Source: Acidiphilium sp. (GTDB taxonomy: Bacteria > Pseudomonadota > Alphaproteobacteria > Acetobacterales > Acetobacteraceae). From it: a DNA stretch of 64,000 bases. The stretch covers positions 124,001 through 188,000 of the forward strand of contig JAQTXH010000003.1 of the NCBI GenBank assembly GCA_028688905.1, in the 5' to 3' direction. Below are positions 18,117-28,100 of this stretch, piece after piece. The notes beneath the pieces were generated by a model. That model had not been told where the DNA came from. It did no database searches and saw only the letters and a list, made by a program, of their open reading frames with translations. A program made the translations under genes and the position numbers. Position 1 is the stretch's first letter. Each line of letters starts with the position of its first letter.

Positions 18117-19598
18117 TCAGGTGCCATGACGCTCGGTTGATTCCGCCGCGGCCACGGTGCTGCGCCGGGTGAGCGCGCTGACGACGGCGAGCACCGCCAC
18201 ATTCGCGATCAGGGCGATGATACCGACGTTCAGATCCTTGATCGCCTGCGGCAGAAACGGCATCAGGCTACCGATCGAAGCATGGCTGAAGGTGAGCCAC
18301 GCTGCAATCACGACACCGACGACAATGCCGGACATTGCCCCCTGCCGGGTGGCACCGGAACGGGGAAACAGGCTGGCGACCAGGGACGGGAACATCTGGG
18401 TGACGAAGCTGTAGCCTACCAGCAGCAGGGTCACGATGGTGGCGTTGCCGGTCAGGGTGAGAAACACCGCGATCGCCATCACCACCGGCACGAGGCACTT
18501 GGCGAGCAGCACGATCTGGTCGTTGCTCGCCCGCTTGTTGTAAGCGCCATAAAGATTGCGCGCCATCAATGTGGCAGCGGTCATGGTGATCATCGAGCCG
18601 GGCACCAGGGCCGTGAGAACGCCTGCCGCACCGACGATGCCGACAGCCCAGGGTGGCATGGTGGCGACCACCAGCTTGAACAGCGCGAGGTTGCTGGCCG
18701 CCCCCTTCAGGCCGGGTACCTTCAGCACCGCCGCGAACCCGACGAAATAGACGAACAACAGGATCAACTGATAAATGGGCAGCACGATGGCGTTTTTGCG
18801 AAATACGCCAGCGTTGCGGGCAGTGTAGCAACTGGCCAGCGAGTGCGGCCACATGAAAAACCCCAACGCGGTCAGCAACACGGTGGAGGCAAACCACCAG
18901 ACCGACTGGCCCTTGTCGGGAAAAATCAGAAAACCCGGCTTGGCCTTGGCGATATCGGTGAACATCGGGCCGATACCGCCATACAGATGGATCGGCAGGT
19001 AAGTGCCCAGGAACAGCACGACCGCGAGGATCATGATATCCTTGGCGACCGCGGTCCAGGCTGAGCCGCGCACGCCGGAGACGATGACATAGACCGTCAC
19101 CACCCCGGCCCCGATCAGCACCGCCACAGTGTTGGAAATGCCGCCGTAGCCCGCAGCGCCGACGATGATGCCGAGGCCAGTGAGTTGCAGGACGAGGTAG
19201 GGGATCAGGGCGATGATATCGACCAGCGAAACCACGATGCCGAGGGCGGGACTGTCGTATTTATGGGCGAGGAAATCGGGCTGCGAAACCAGATGGTGCC
19301 GCTTGGCGTAGGTCCAGACCGGCGGCAGCAGGAAATAACCGATGACGTAGGCGAGCGTTGCATAGGCCAGAATGTAATAGGCCGGCGCGCCCAGTCCGTA
19401 GGCGAAGCCAGAGGCACCGAGGAAGGTGAAGGTCGTGTAAATTTCACCCGCGAGCAGCAGAAACACCAGGGCGGCACCGAAGCCACGGTTGCCGACGGTC
19501 CATTCCTCCAACCCCATGGCATGGCCGGAACGCGCGCCGATGCCAAGCAAAAGCGCGAAAATGGCGGTGAGGCCGAGCAGGATCAACGGGATCGTCAT
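18117..19598 (-). CDS. sodium:solute symporter (SSS family)
   Basis: 493 residues, about 13 transmembrane helices, with SSS hallmarks: a GLEEWTVGNRGFG start, ASGFAYGLGAPAYYILAYATLAYVIGYF, VSGVRGSAWTAVAKD and ALVPGSMITMTAATLMARNLY. The MctP-like branch takes up monocarboxylates (lactate, pyruvate, acetate) or related solutes with Na+. The start at 19598 overlaps the upstream DUF3311 gene by ATGA, the standard pairing for this branch. The 3' end converges on the flippase with a 9-bp gap. Substrate is not determinable. Confidence 0.87.
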   Translation of the reverse strand: MTIPLILLGLTAIFALLLGIGARSGHAMGLEEWTVGNRGFGAALVFLLLAGEIYTTFTFLGASGFAYGLGAPAYYILAYATLAYVIGYFLLPPVWTYAKRHHLVSQPDFLAHKYDSPALGIVVSLVDIIALIPYLVLQLTGLGIIVGAAGYGGISNTVAVLIGAGVVTVYVIVSGVRGSAWTAVAKDIMILAVVLFLGTYLPIHLYGGIGPMFTDIAKAKPGFLIFPDKGQSVWWFASTVLLTALGFFMWPHSLASCYTARNAGVFRKNAIVLPIYQLILLFVYFVGFAAVLKVPGLKGAASNLALFKLVVATMPPWAVGIVGAAGVLTALVPGSMITMTAATLMARNLYGAYNKRASNDQIVLLAKCLVPVVMAIAVFLTLTGNATIVTLLLVGYSFVTQMFPSLVASLFPRSGATRQGAMSGIVVGVVIAAWLTFSHASIGSLMPFLPQAIKDLNVGIIALIANVAVLAVVSALTRRSTVAAAESTERHGT

Positions 19599-19807
19599 GG
19601 GGCGTCTCCCCCGCCGGGGACGACATGGTTCGCCGGATCGAGCTTGTAGATGATCGCCATGATGAATGCGGTCAGCACGATCCAGACGGTGATCCATCCC
19701 AGTGGAAACGGCATGCCAAGAATGAAGGGATGCAGCCGATTGTGCACCATCGGCCCGATGAGCAACCCGATGAACGGCACGACGGCAAGCCATTGGAACG
19801 GTTTCAT
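19595..19807 (-). CDS. DUF3311 small membrane subunit of SSS transporter
   Basis: 70 residues with two transmembrane helices (LAVVPFIGLLIGPMVHNRL and LGWITVWIVLTAFIMAII) followed by YKLDPANH, as in DUF3311 proteins that sit directly upstream of SSS transporters. An AAAGGAG ribosome site precedes the ATG. Probably a small accessory subunit or assembly partner of the symporter (inference from constant pairing). The 214 bp between this gene and the SDR gene holds no ORF or clear motif that I can support. Confidence 0.82.
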   Translation of the reverse strand: MKPFQWLAVVPFIGLLIGPMVHNRLHPFILGMPFPLGWITVWIVLTAFIMAIIYKLDPANHVVPGGGDAP

Positions 19808-20021
19808 GTATGCTCCTTTGGTATGTGTGCCCGGCGTTTCTTCACGACACTGTGTGCCGAGATGGTGCGGCTGGCAAGTTCGATCCGATCATCATTTCGA
19901 TTTTGCATCACAAAGGGCAATTTCATCGACCATTTCATCGGCCGATATGTCATCGCTCAAGATCGCCGCGCGATTCCAGTCAGGCCGGTATTGATCGCCG
20001 CAGCCAGCCGTTCAGCGGCGT

Positions 20022-20801
20022 TCAGCGGCGTGGTTCAACGTGAAACCGCATGCTTTTAGTGAACAGGAGCCGCAGCGGTTCGGGGATAATGGCTGACATC
20101 AGCGACCCAAGGTAGAGCGCTTTGGGAAAGCCGATCACCGCCTGCTGGCGGGCGATGCCGCGCGCGATCAGGCGTGCCGCTTCTTCTGCGCTGATCTTCA
20201 TCGGCTGTTCACCGATATGGGAGTCGGTCATCGCACTGGCCACGTAACCGGGGCAGACGACCGAGATTTTGACGCCGGTGTCAGCCAGGGCGGCACGAAG
20301 GGCGAGGCCGTAGGACAGCAGCCCGGCCTTGCTCGCGCTATAGGCGGGGGCGTCGGTCAGGGGTGAAAACGCCGCGAGGGAACTGACCAGCACGATCTGG
20401 CCCCGGTTGCGGGCGCGCATCGCGGGCAGGGTGGCGTGCAGCGCATTGAGCGCGCCGAGCAGGTTGATCTCGATCACGCGCCGCGCCGTTGCGCCATCCT
20501 CGATGGTGCCGTCCGCGCTGCGGCCTTCGAGCACGCCGGCATTGGCGATCATCAGTTCGATCGGGTGGGATGCATCGAATGGGGTGAGAAAGGCGACGAT
20601 GGACTCCGCGTTGCGGACGTCGATACCGGCCGTTTCGATCATCGCCCCTTTGGCGCGAGCGGAGGCGGCGACGGCCTCAAGGCGTTCGGTGTTGCGCCCG
20701 GTCAGGCCCAGGGTGACACCGGGAGCGGCGTAATGCAGCGCGATTGCGGCACCGATACCACTGGAGGCACCGGTGATGACGATGCTGCGGGGCGCATTCA
20801 T
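20022..20801 (-). CDS. short-chain dehydrogenase/reductase, possibly a 3-ketosphinganine reductase-like enzyme
   Basis: 259 residues, classical SDR: NAD(P)-binding TGASSGIG at 10-17, NAG at 87-89, catalytic Ser141, Tyr154 and Lys158 (YSASK). The C-terminal LYLGSLMSAIIPEPLRLLF is hydrophobic, as in membrane-associated 3-ketosphinganine and steroid reductases. It is the last gene of the PKS/oxoamine-synthase operon, with its start overlapping the upstream stop. By context it would reduce the 2-amino-3-ketone made by the oxoamine synthase to an amino alcohol (inference). A 10-bp direct repeat (TTCAGCGGCG) spans the stop codon. Confidence 0.82.
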   Translation of the reverse strand: MNAPRSIVITGASSGIGAAIALHYAAPGVTLGLTGRNTERLEAVAASARAKGAMIETAGIDVRNAESIVAFLTPFDASHPIELMIANAGVLEGRSADGTIEDGATARRVIEINLLGALNALHATLPAMRARNRGQIVLVSSLAAFSPLTDAPAYSASKAGLLSYGLALRAALADTGVKISVVCPGYVASAMTDSHIGEQPMKISAEEAARLIARGIARQQAVIGFPKALYLGSLMSAIIPEPLRLLFTKSMRFHVEPRR

Positions 20802-22177
20802 CAGGAGCCGCGTTTCATCATCAATTTGGCGAGGGTGCCAAGCGAGAGGCCTTCGCGTTCGACTCCGGCGACTTCCTCGGTCGTGGCGGCGACGGCGGCC
20901 TCGATTTCGGCGGTGGTGTGTTCGGACGAAATGAAAAAACGCAGCCGTGCCGATTTTTCCGGCACGCCGGGCGGCACGATCGGAAAGGCGTTGATGCCGC
21001 GTTTCAGCAGGCGTTCGGCCAGTAGCACGGTGCGCAGCGAATCCCCGATGATCACCGGGGTGACCGCGTAACCCGCGCTGGTGCCGACATCGAGTCCGGC
21101 ATCGCGCGCAAGGCGGAGGAATAGCTGGCCGTTTGCCTGCAACCGGGCGACGCGCGCGGGTTCGCGCCGCATGATCTCGATGGCGGTAAGGGCGGCCATC
21201 GCGGCAGGGGCCGGCATGCCGACGCTGTAGACCATGCCGGGGGCGGCGAGTTTCAGGTAATCGATCAGCGGCCGGCTGCCCGCGACATAACCGCCGCAAC
21301 TGACCAGGGTTTTCGACAATGTGCCAAGCCAGATATCGACGCGCTTCGGGTCGATCCCGGCGTGTTCGGCGATGCCCTTGCCGGTGGCCCCGAGCACGCC
21401 GACCGCATGGGCTTCGTCGACCATCACCCAGCAATCCCAGCGTTCCTTGATCTCGACGAGGCGGGCGAAATCGGGAACGTCGCCATCCATCGAGAACAGG
21501 CCTTCGGTGATGATCATCACCCGCTCGAACTTGTCGCGTGTTGCCTCCAGCATCGCATCGAGGGCGGCGAGATCGTTGTGGGGGAATGGCCGCCGCGTCG
21601 CACCGGAAAGCTGGGCACCGACCACGACGCAGTTATGGATCAGCGAATCATGCAGGATCAGGTCTTTGGGGCCGAGCAGGGCGGCGATGGTGGAAATGGC
21701 GGTGGCGTGGCCGCTGACGAACACCAGAGCATCATCGGCCTCGTAGAGATCGGCCAGGGCGCGCTCCAACTGGCGGTGGAAATCGCGCTCGCCGGCAGTG
21801 ATCCGGCTGGCCGAGACGCTGGTGCCCCAGTGTTGCGCGGCTTCGAGCACGGTTGCGGTGATTTCAGGATGACCGTTGAGGCCGAGGTAGTCATAGGAGG
21901 CAAAATTGACCACAGGTTGGCCGCCGATCACGCTGCGGGCACCGGCCATGGCGTCGTGGACGCGGTAGAACGGGAAGTTCAGGTGCAACGCATCGGCGAC
22001 GGCGCGCTGGGTGCGGAATTGCTGGTAGGCTGGCAGGGTTTCGAACGAGGTGTCGAATCTGCCGCGCGAACCGGCGCTGGCGGTGCGCTTTGTGGGTTCG
22101 GCGGCAGGGGTCTTGACCATGGTTTCGAGCAGGGCGGCCTTGAAGCCCCGGCTGAATCGGCCGCCCCCCGACTTCAT
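20801..22177 (-). CDS. alpha-oxoamine synthase (PLP; serine palmitoyltransferase/KBL/AONS-like)
   Basis: 458 residues, PLP fold type I. Family enzymes condense an acyl thioester with an amino acid, losing CO2, to give a 2-amino ketone. Visible motifs: NFASYDYLGLNGHPE at 91-105, SASRITAGE, HDSLIHNCV, VDEAHAVGVLG with PLP-binding Asp254 and His257, and LGTLSKTLVSCGG with Schiff-base Lys289. The about 50-residue N-terminal extension is longer than in KBL or BioF. It overlaps the PKS stop (ATGA) and the SDR start, so all three are translationally coupled. The PKS lacks a thioesterase, so this enzyme probably releases the chain by decarboxylative condensation. The amino acid used is unknown; no other biotin genes are near, which argues against BioF. 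Confidence 0.87.
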   Translation of the reverse strand: MKSGGGRFSRGFKAALLETMVKTPAAEPTKRTASAGSRGRFDTSFETLPAYQQFRTQRAVADALHLNFPFYRVHDAMAGARSVIGGQPVVNFASYDYLGLNGHPEITATVLEAAQHWGTSVSASRITAGERDFHRQLERALADLYEADDALVFVSGHATAISTIAALLGPKDLILHDSLIHNCVVVGAQLSGATRRPFPHNDLAALDAMLEATRDKFERVMIITEGLFSMDGDVPDFARLVEIKERWDCWVMVDEAHAVGVLGATGKGIAEHAGIDPKRVDIWLGTLSKTLVSCGGYVAGSRPLIDYLKLAAPGMVYSVGMPAPAAMAALTAIEIMRREPARVARLQANGQLFLRLARDAGLDVGTSAGYAVTPVIIGDSLRTVLLAERLLKRGINAFPIVPPGVPEKSARLRFFISSEHTTAEIEAAVAATTEEVAGVEREGLSLGTLAKLMMKRGS

Positions 22178-25100
22178 AGCAGGTTACCGGCGGTGCTGCG
22201 TTGCTCTTCGATCGCTTCGTTGACCGCCATCAGTTCGGTCAGACCGATGTCGCGCGAGCCGTGTTGCATCAGCAGGCGGCGTTCAGCATCGCCTAAACCA
22301 GCAGGCAGGTCGGCGGTGGTGGTGCTGGCGATCAGGCGGCCCGCCAGATCGTTCACGCTGACGCCGGAATTAATCGCGACGACCGGCAGTTCGACGCCGA
22401 AGCGGGTTTCGATACCCATGCGGAGTTCGATGCTCATCAGCGAATCCATGCCCAGTTCGTCGAGTCGCCGTGCCGGGTCGATATCCTCGGCGGCGAGACG
22501 CAGGATGCGGGCGACTTCGGTCGCGACCAATGACGCCACCAAGGCGCGCGCTTCGGCGTCGGGCTTACCGGCGATCATGCCGGTGAGATCGAGTCCGGCG
22601 TCCGCGCTGATGCTGTCGGCGGCGGCGAACATTCCGGCGAAGCTGGGGGTTTGCAACAATTTCAGCGCCCGCAGCATGGCATTCGGGCGGATCGTGGCGC
22701 AATAAACGGTGGGCGGTACGGCATCGCCCTCGGCCAGCAGAGTACCGAGATAGCCAAGCGCTTCGGCGGCGCGCATGGCCGCGATACCGCTGATCCGTTC
22801 GAGTTTCGCCGCCGTATCCTGATCACGCGCCAGCACTCCGGCATCGGCGATCGCACCCCAGGCGACCGCAAGGCCCGGCAAACCGCGCGCCCGGCGGTTG
22901 CGCATCAGTCCCTGAAGGTAGCCGTTGGCGGCAACATAGGCGGCCTGACCGGGGTTGCCGATCATGGTGGTGGCAGAGGAATAAGCGACGAAATAATCGA
23001 GTTTTTGCTCCCGCGTGGCATGGTCGAGGTTGGCCGCGCCTTCAACTTTGGGTGCCAGCACGGCATGGGTGCGGACCTGGGTGAGGTTCGCGATCAATCC
23101 ATCGTCTAACACCATGGCGGTGTGGATGATGCCGGCGATGCGGCCATGGGTGGCGGTGAGGTTTGCGATCAGCGCGGTGACGCCGGCCTTGTCGGTCGCA
23201 TCGAGCGATTCGACGATCAAAGTCGTGCCGAGGCCGCGGATCACGTCGACGCGCGCCTGCAAAACCGGGTCGAGCCGACCACGGCGCGAGGCGATGACGA
23301 TGGTGCGCGCGCCGGCATCGGCAAGCCAGGCAGCGGTTTCGAAACCAAACCCGCTGGTGCCGCCGACCACCAGATGCACGCCGGGGCCAGGGATGAATTT
23401 CCTGGCGGCGGCGGTGGTCGCCATCGGCGGCATCGGCGGGCGGACCACCAGCTTGCCGATATGCAGGCCCGATTGCATCGATTGGAACGCCTCCGCCGCC
23501 TCAGGTGCGTCGAACGCGCGGTAGGGCAGCGGGCAGAAATCGCCGCGTTCGAATCCGGCCACGATATCCTGCATCAGCGCCTGGGTGAGCGGCAGATTGG
23601 CGGCAAGCAACTGATCGAGATCGACGCCGAAATAGGTCAGGTTGCGGCGGAACGGGCGCAGCCCCAGTGAGGTATTGGTGACATAATCGCGCTTGCCGAG
23701 TTCGATGAAGCGGCCGAACGGTTTGAGGCATTTGATACCGGCGAGCATGGCATCGCCGGCCAGCGAGTTCAGCACGACATCGACGCCGCCGATCGCGTCG
23801 CGGATGTCGTCGGCAAAGGCGGTGCTACGGGAATTGTAGATAAGTTCGGCACCGAACAGCGAGGCGAGGGCGCGTTTGTCCGGTGAGCTGACCGTGGCGA
23901 TGATGCGGGCACCCCGGGCGCGGGCGATCTGCATCGCCGCGATGCCGACGCCGCCGGCGGCACCGTGGATCAGGACGGATTCGCCTTCGCGCAATTGGGC
24001 GAGATGGACCAACCCATACCAGGCGGTGAGGAAGGCGACCGGAATGGTCGCACCCGCCTCGGTTGCAATGCCGTCCGGTAGTTTGGTGAAGACGCGGGCA
24101 TCGGCGGTGGTGTGGGTGGCGAAACTCTGGCGGCCGAAGCCCATGACCTCGTCGCCCGGTTGCAGGGTGGTGACGTCCGCCCCTCTGCGGATAACGCGGC
24201 CGGCACATTCGAAGCCGAACACCGCACCGGCCAGACCATCGTCGAGCACGTCGTCATCGAGCAGACCGGTGGCGAGCATGACGTCGCGGAAATTGAGGCC
24301 CGAGGCGACGATTTCGACCTCGACCTCGGTGGGGCCGGGTGCGGTGCGCGTGGCGGCGACCCAGTCGAATTGCGACAGCACGCCTTTGGCAGGGAGTTCG
24401 AGGCGCGCCGCTTCGACCTGACAGCCCGCCGGCCGGGATGTCATGCCATCGGCGAGCCGGATCGCGGTGATGCCGGCGGCGTCGATGAGCAATTCCGCCT
24501 CGGTGCCGGGGCTGGCAATTAGGGCGCTCAGATGAACGGCGGCGGTTTCGTCATCGAGGGTGGGGGCAAGGTCGATCAGTTTGAGGGTAATGTCGGGGTA
24601 TTCATTGACGGCGACACGGGCAAAGCACCAGAGCGCCTCGGCCGCCGGGTCGGCTCCGGCGAGGCCGTTGACCAATAGCCAGAGCCGGACCGGGAGCGAC
24701 TGGGAGGCAACGAGCAGGGCGGCAAAACGGTCGATATTGTGCTCGAGGGTGCGCCCGGCTGAGGACAACACCAGATCGATCGTCTGATCCGGGTAGGCGG
24801 CGGCGATAGCGGTGCAGGCTTCGGCAAAACCGGCGGGATCGGCGGCGATGGCCTGCACGTGCCGACCTTGCGCGCGGGTGGATCGGGTGAGCGCGCCGAA
24901 TACCGGGGCGTCACCGATCAGGACGAGCGGCGTGGTGAGTGCGGCGGGTTCGGCGGTGCCGCGATCGGGGCGGGCGAGCAGGATGCTGCCGGTGGCGGCA
25001 CCGGTCGCGCAGGCCTCGATCGCGTGGAACCCCGCCATGCTCAGGGCGCGGCGCGGATCGGCCTTGGCAACAAGGTGGGTGCCGGCGGCGTCGGTCGCGC

Positions 25101-28100
25101 CCAGCAGGACATCGAGCATGATGGTCTCAGGCGGTTGCAGCACGGCGATCAGGCCCGATGGCGCGATCCGGATAGCGAGGCCGCGCGCGAGCCGCGCATC
25201 ATCGGTCAGGGCCGAACCGAATGCCAGAGCGAGATCGAACCTGGTTTCGATGGCCGCATCGTCATCCTCGGTGAGTTCCAGGAGATCGACGCCATCGATC
25301 GCGCCGCGTCTCGCCTGCTGGTGGCGCAGGCGTTTGCCATCGGTGCCGGCGATGGTGACGGTGACGCGTCCCTCGCGCACCGGCTTCATCAGCATGTGAA
25401 GCAGACCGAGCGAGGCTGGTTCGGCGATCAGCAGGCGGAGCGGATCGGGCGCGGTGCGGGAGGCAAGGCCGGTCACCAGGGCGTGTGTGGCGGCGAGCAG
25501 CGGGGCGAACAGGATCGAACTGGTTTCGAACTGCTCGATCACCGTGGCACTCACCACGGCGCACGTGCCGGTGGCGATGCAGGCGGCAAGGCTGCGCAGC
25601 GCCTGGGCACCGAGCACGATTTCAGGCGTGGCACCCGCATAATCGGCGGCGAAGGCTTCCAGGATCAGATCGGGCGCGGGCAACCCGGATGAGGCGGCGA
25701 GCGCCCAGGTCTCGCCTTGGGTCGAGGCGAGTCCGGCCGCTTCCAGCCCGGCGAGCAAGGCGCGCGCGAGGGGGGAGGCGGTCCGATCCGCCGCCGCCGC
25801 CAGGGTCCGATGCGCGAGCGAGCGCGCGAAGGCTTCGAGGATCTGCCAGGAGTCCGGTCGTTCGGTCAGGACCGCGCCTTGCAGGGCGGCGACGGCGGCA
25901 TCATGCGGCGCATCGCCGGAGTCGAAGCGTTCCAGCCGCACCTGGGTCTGGTGGAACAGGGCGGGGGCGGATTTGCGCCGGTCGAACACCACCGCACGGA
26001 ACAACCCGCCGGTCATGGTCGCGATCACGCTGCCATCGGCGGCATAGAGGGTGGCCGCGATCGAGAGCGAGTGATCGGTCTCGCGATCGACTGTAACGCG
26101 GGCGCGGGCGGGAATACCGCCATCCTGATCGACCCGAAGGGCGGCAAAGCGCACCGGCAGATAGGCGTAGCGTTCGCCGGAGCGCGGCTTGATGTTCTCG
26201 AACAAGGCGTGGAACGCGGTATCGAGTGCCACCGGATGCAGGATATGGGCGCGGGTGAATTTGCCCGAGGCGGCTTCAATCGGGGATAGGACGACTTCGA
26301 TCGTCTTGTCGTCGCGCCATGCCGCGATGACGCGACGGAACGTGGGGCCGTAATCGACCCCGGCTTCGCTCGCGCTGGTATAGACGCGTTCGGCGGTCAT
26401 ATGGTGCGGCAGGTTGGCGGGCGCGACGAAGGCGGGCGGGGCCGAGGCCGGGCGGACGATGCGACCGCGCGCGTGCAGGCTCCATTCATCGGCCCCGTGG
26501 TTTGCGTCGTGGGACACCCCTTGGCGCGGGCGGCTCCAGATTTCGACCACGAAGGTATCGCCGGCGAGACGCACCGAGATTTCGCGCATCTGGCCGGGCT
26601 GTAGCGGCAGCCATTGCAGCAGGTCGAAATCCTCCAGCCCGATCGGCCCTTCGGGGAAGGTTTCGCGCGCTACGGCCAGCGCCATTTCCGCGAAGGCCGA
26701 CCCGGGAATGACGATTTCATCGTCGATCCGGTGATCGGCCAGATAGGGCACGATGGCGGCGTCGAGAAGATGCCGCCACTCGGAGCCGCCCGGTTGCAGG
26801 CGGCTGCCGATCAACGGGTGGAGGGGGGCGGAGCCGTAAAAATCGAGCGCTTCACCGGTCTGGTTGTGCGGAAATTGACGGCGCTGCCAGGCGTAGGGCG
26901 GCAAATGGAGGCGAGTGGCCGGACGTGGGCCGAACAAGGCTTCCGGGTCGAACCGGCAGCCGGACGCCAGTGCGCGGGCCGTGATCAGCGTGAGTGGATC
27001 GCCGGGGAACGGACCGTTTTTTTCCTCGAGCAGGCTGGCCAGCACGATGCCTTCGGCACCGGCACCACGCAGCGTGTCGGTGATGTTGTTGGTCAGGATC
27101 GGGCGGGAACCGATCTCGATGAACATGCCGGCACCGTGCCGTGCCGCCGCCGCGATCGCGTCGCGAAAGCGGACCGGTTCGCGCACGTTCCGCCACCAGT
27201 ATTCGGCATCGAGACGATCGCCAGCGAGGACATCGCCGGTCACGGTGGAGATGAAGGGCGTGGTGGTGGCGCTTGCGCCGATCGTGCCGAGGGCTTCGCG
27301 CAAGGGCTGGCGGATCGGGGCCAGCAGGGCGGAGTGGAATGGATAGGCAAGGTCGAGCACGCGGGTTGCGATGCGGCGTTTCTGCGCGAAGCGGACGAAG
27401 CGGCGGATCGTGGCTTCGTCGCCCGACAGCGTGACCGAGGACGGGCTGTTGCTGGCGGCGATTTCAAGCCCGGTGAAGCCGGTTTCGGCGATCAGACGTG
27501 CCGCTTCATCATGCGACAGGCTGGCCACCGCCATGGTGCCGAGACCATGGACATCCTCCTGCCGCTGGCTGCGATGGTAGATGATATGCACCGCCGCCGC
27601 CAAGCCGATCGCGCCCGAGGCTTCGGCGGCGGCGACCTCGCCCACGCTGTGGCCGAGCACCATGTCCGGCCAGATGCCGGCGGCGGCCAGGGCGGCGGTG
27701 AGCGAGGCTTGCACCGCAAACAGCATCGGCTGGGCGATGCGGGTGAATTTCAGCCGCGCGCCAAGGTCGGGATCGTGCAGGGCTTCGACCAGGGACCAGC
27801 CGGATCGGGGCTGGAACAGTGCGTCGATCGCATCGAACCGCTGGCGGAACGCGGTCGAGCGCTGATAGGCGGTGCGGCCCATGCCGGGCCATTGACAGCC
27901 GTTGCCGGAAAACACGAAACATAATTGCGGCGGCGTTGCCGGCGCGGTGCCGCTGGCGATTGCCGTGCTGGTGCCGGTTTGCGCAAAGCTGCGCAAAGAT
28001 TGCGCCATGGCTACGGTATTATCGAGGGTATTATCGAGCGGCACGGCGAGCCGGTGGCTGGCGAGGTCACGCTGCCAGGCGATGGCGGCGGCAATGCGGG

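Noticed and set aside
20801-22177. assignment of the oxoamine synthase as BioF (biotin synthesis)
   Set aside because: No other biotin genes are near; the gene is locked between a PKS and an SDR and has a longer N-terminus than BioF.
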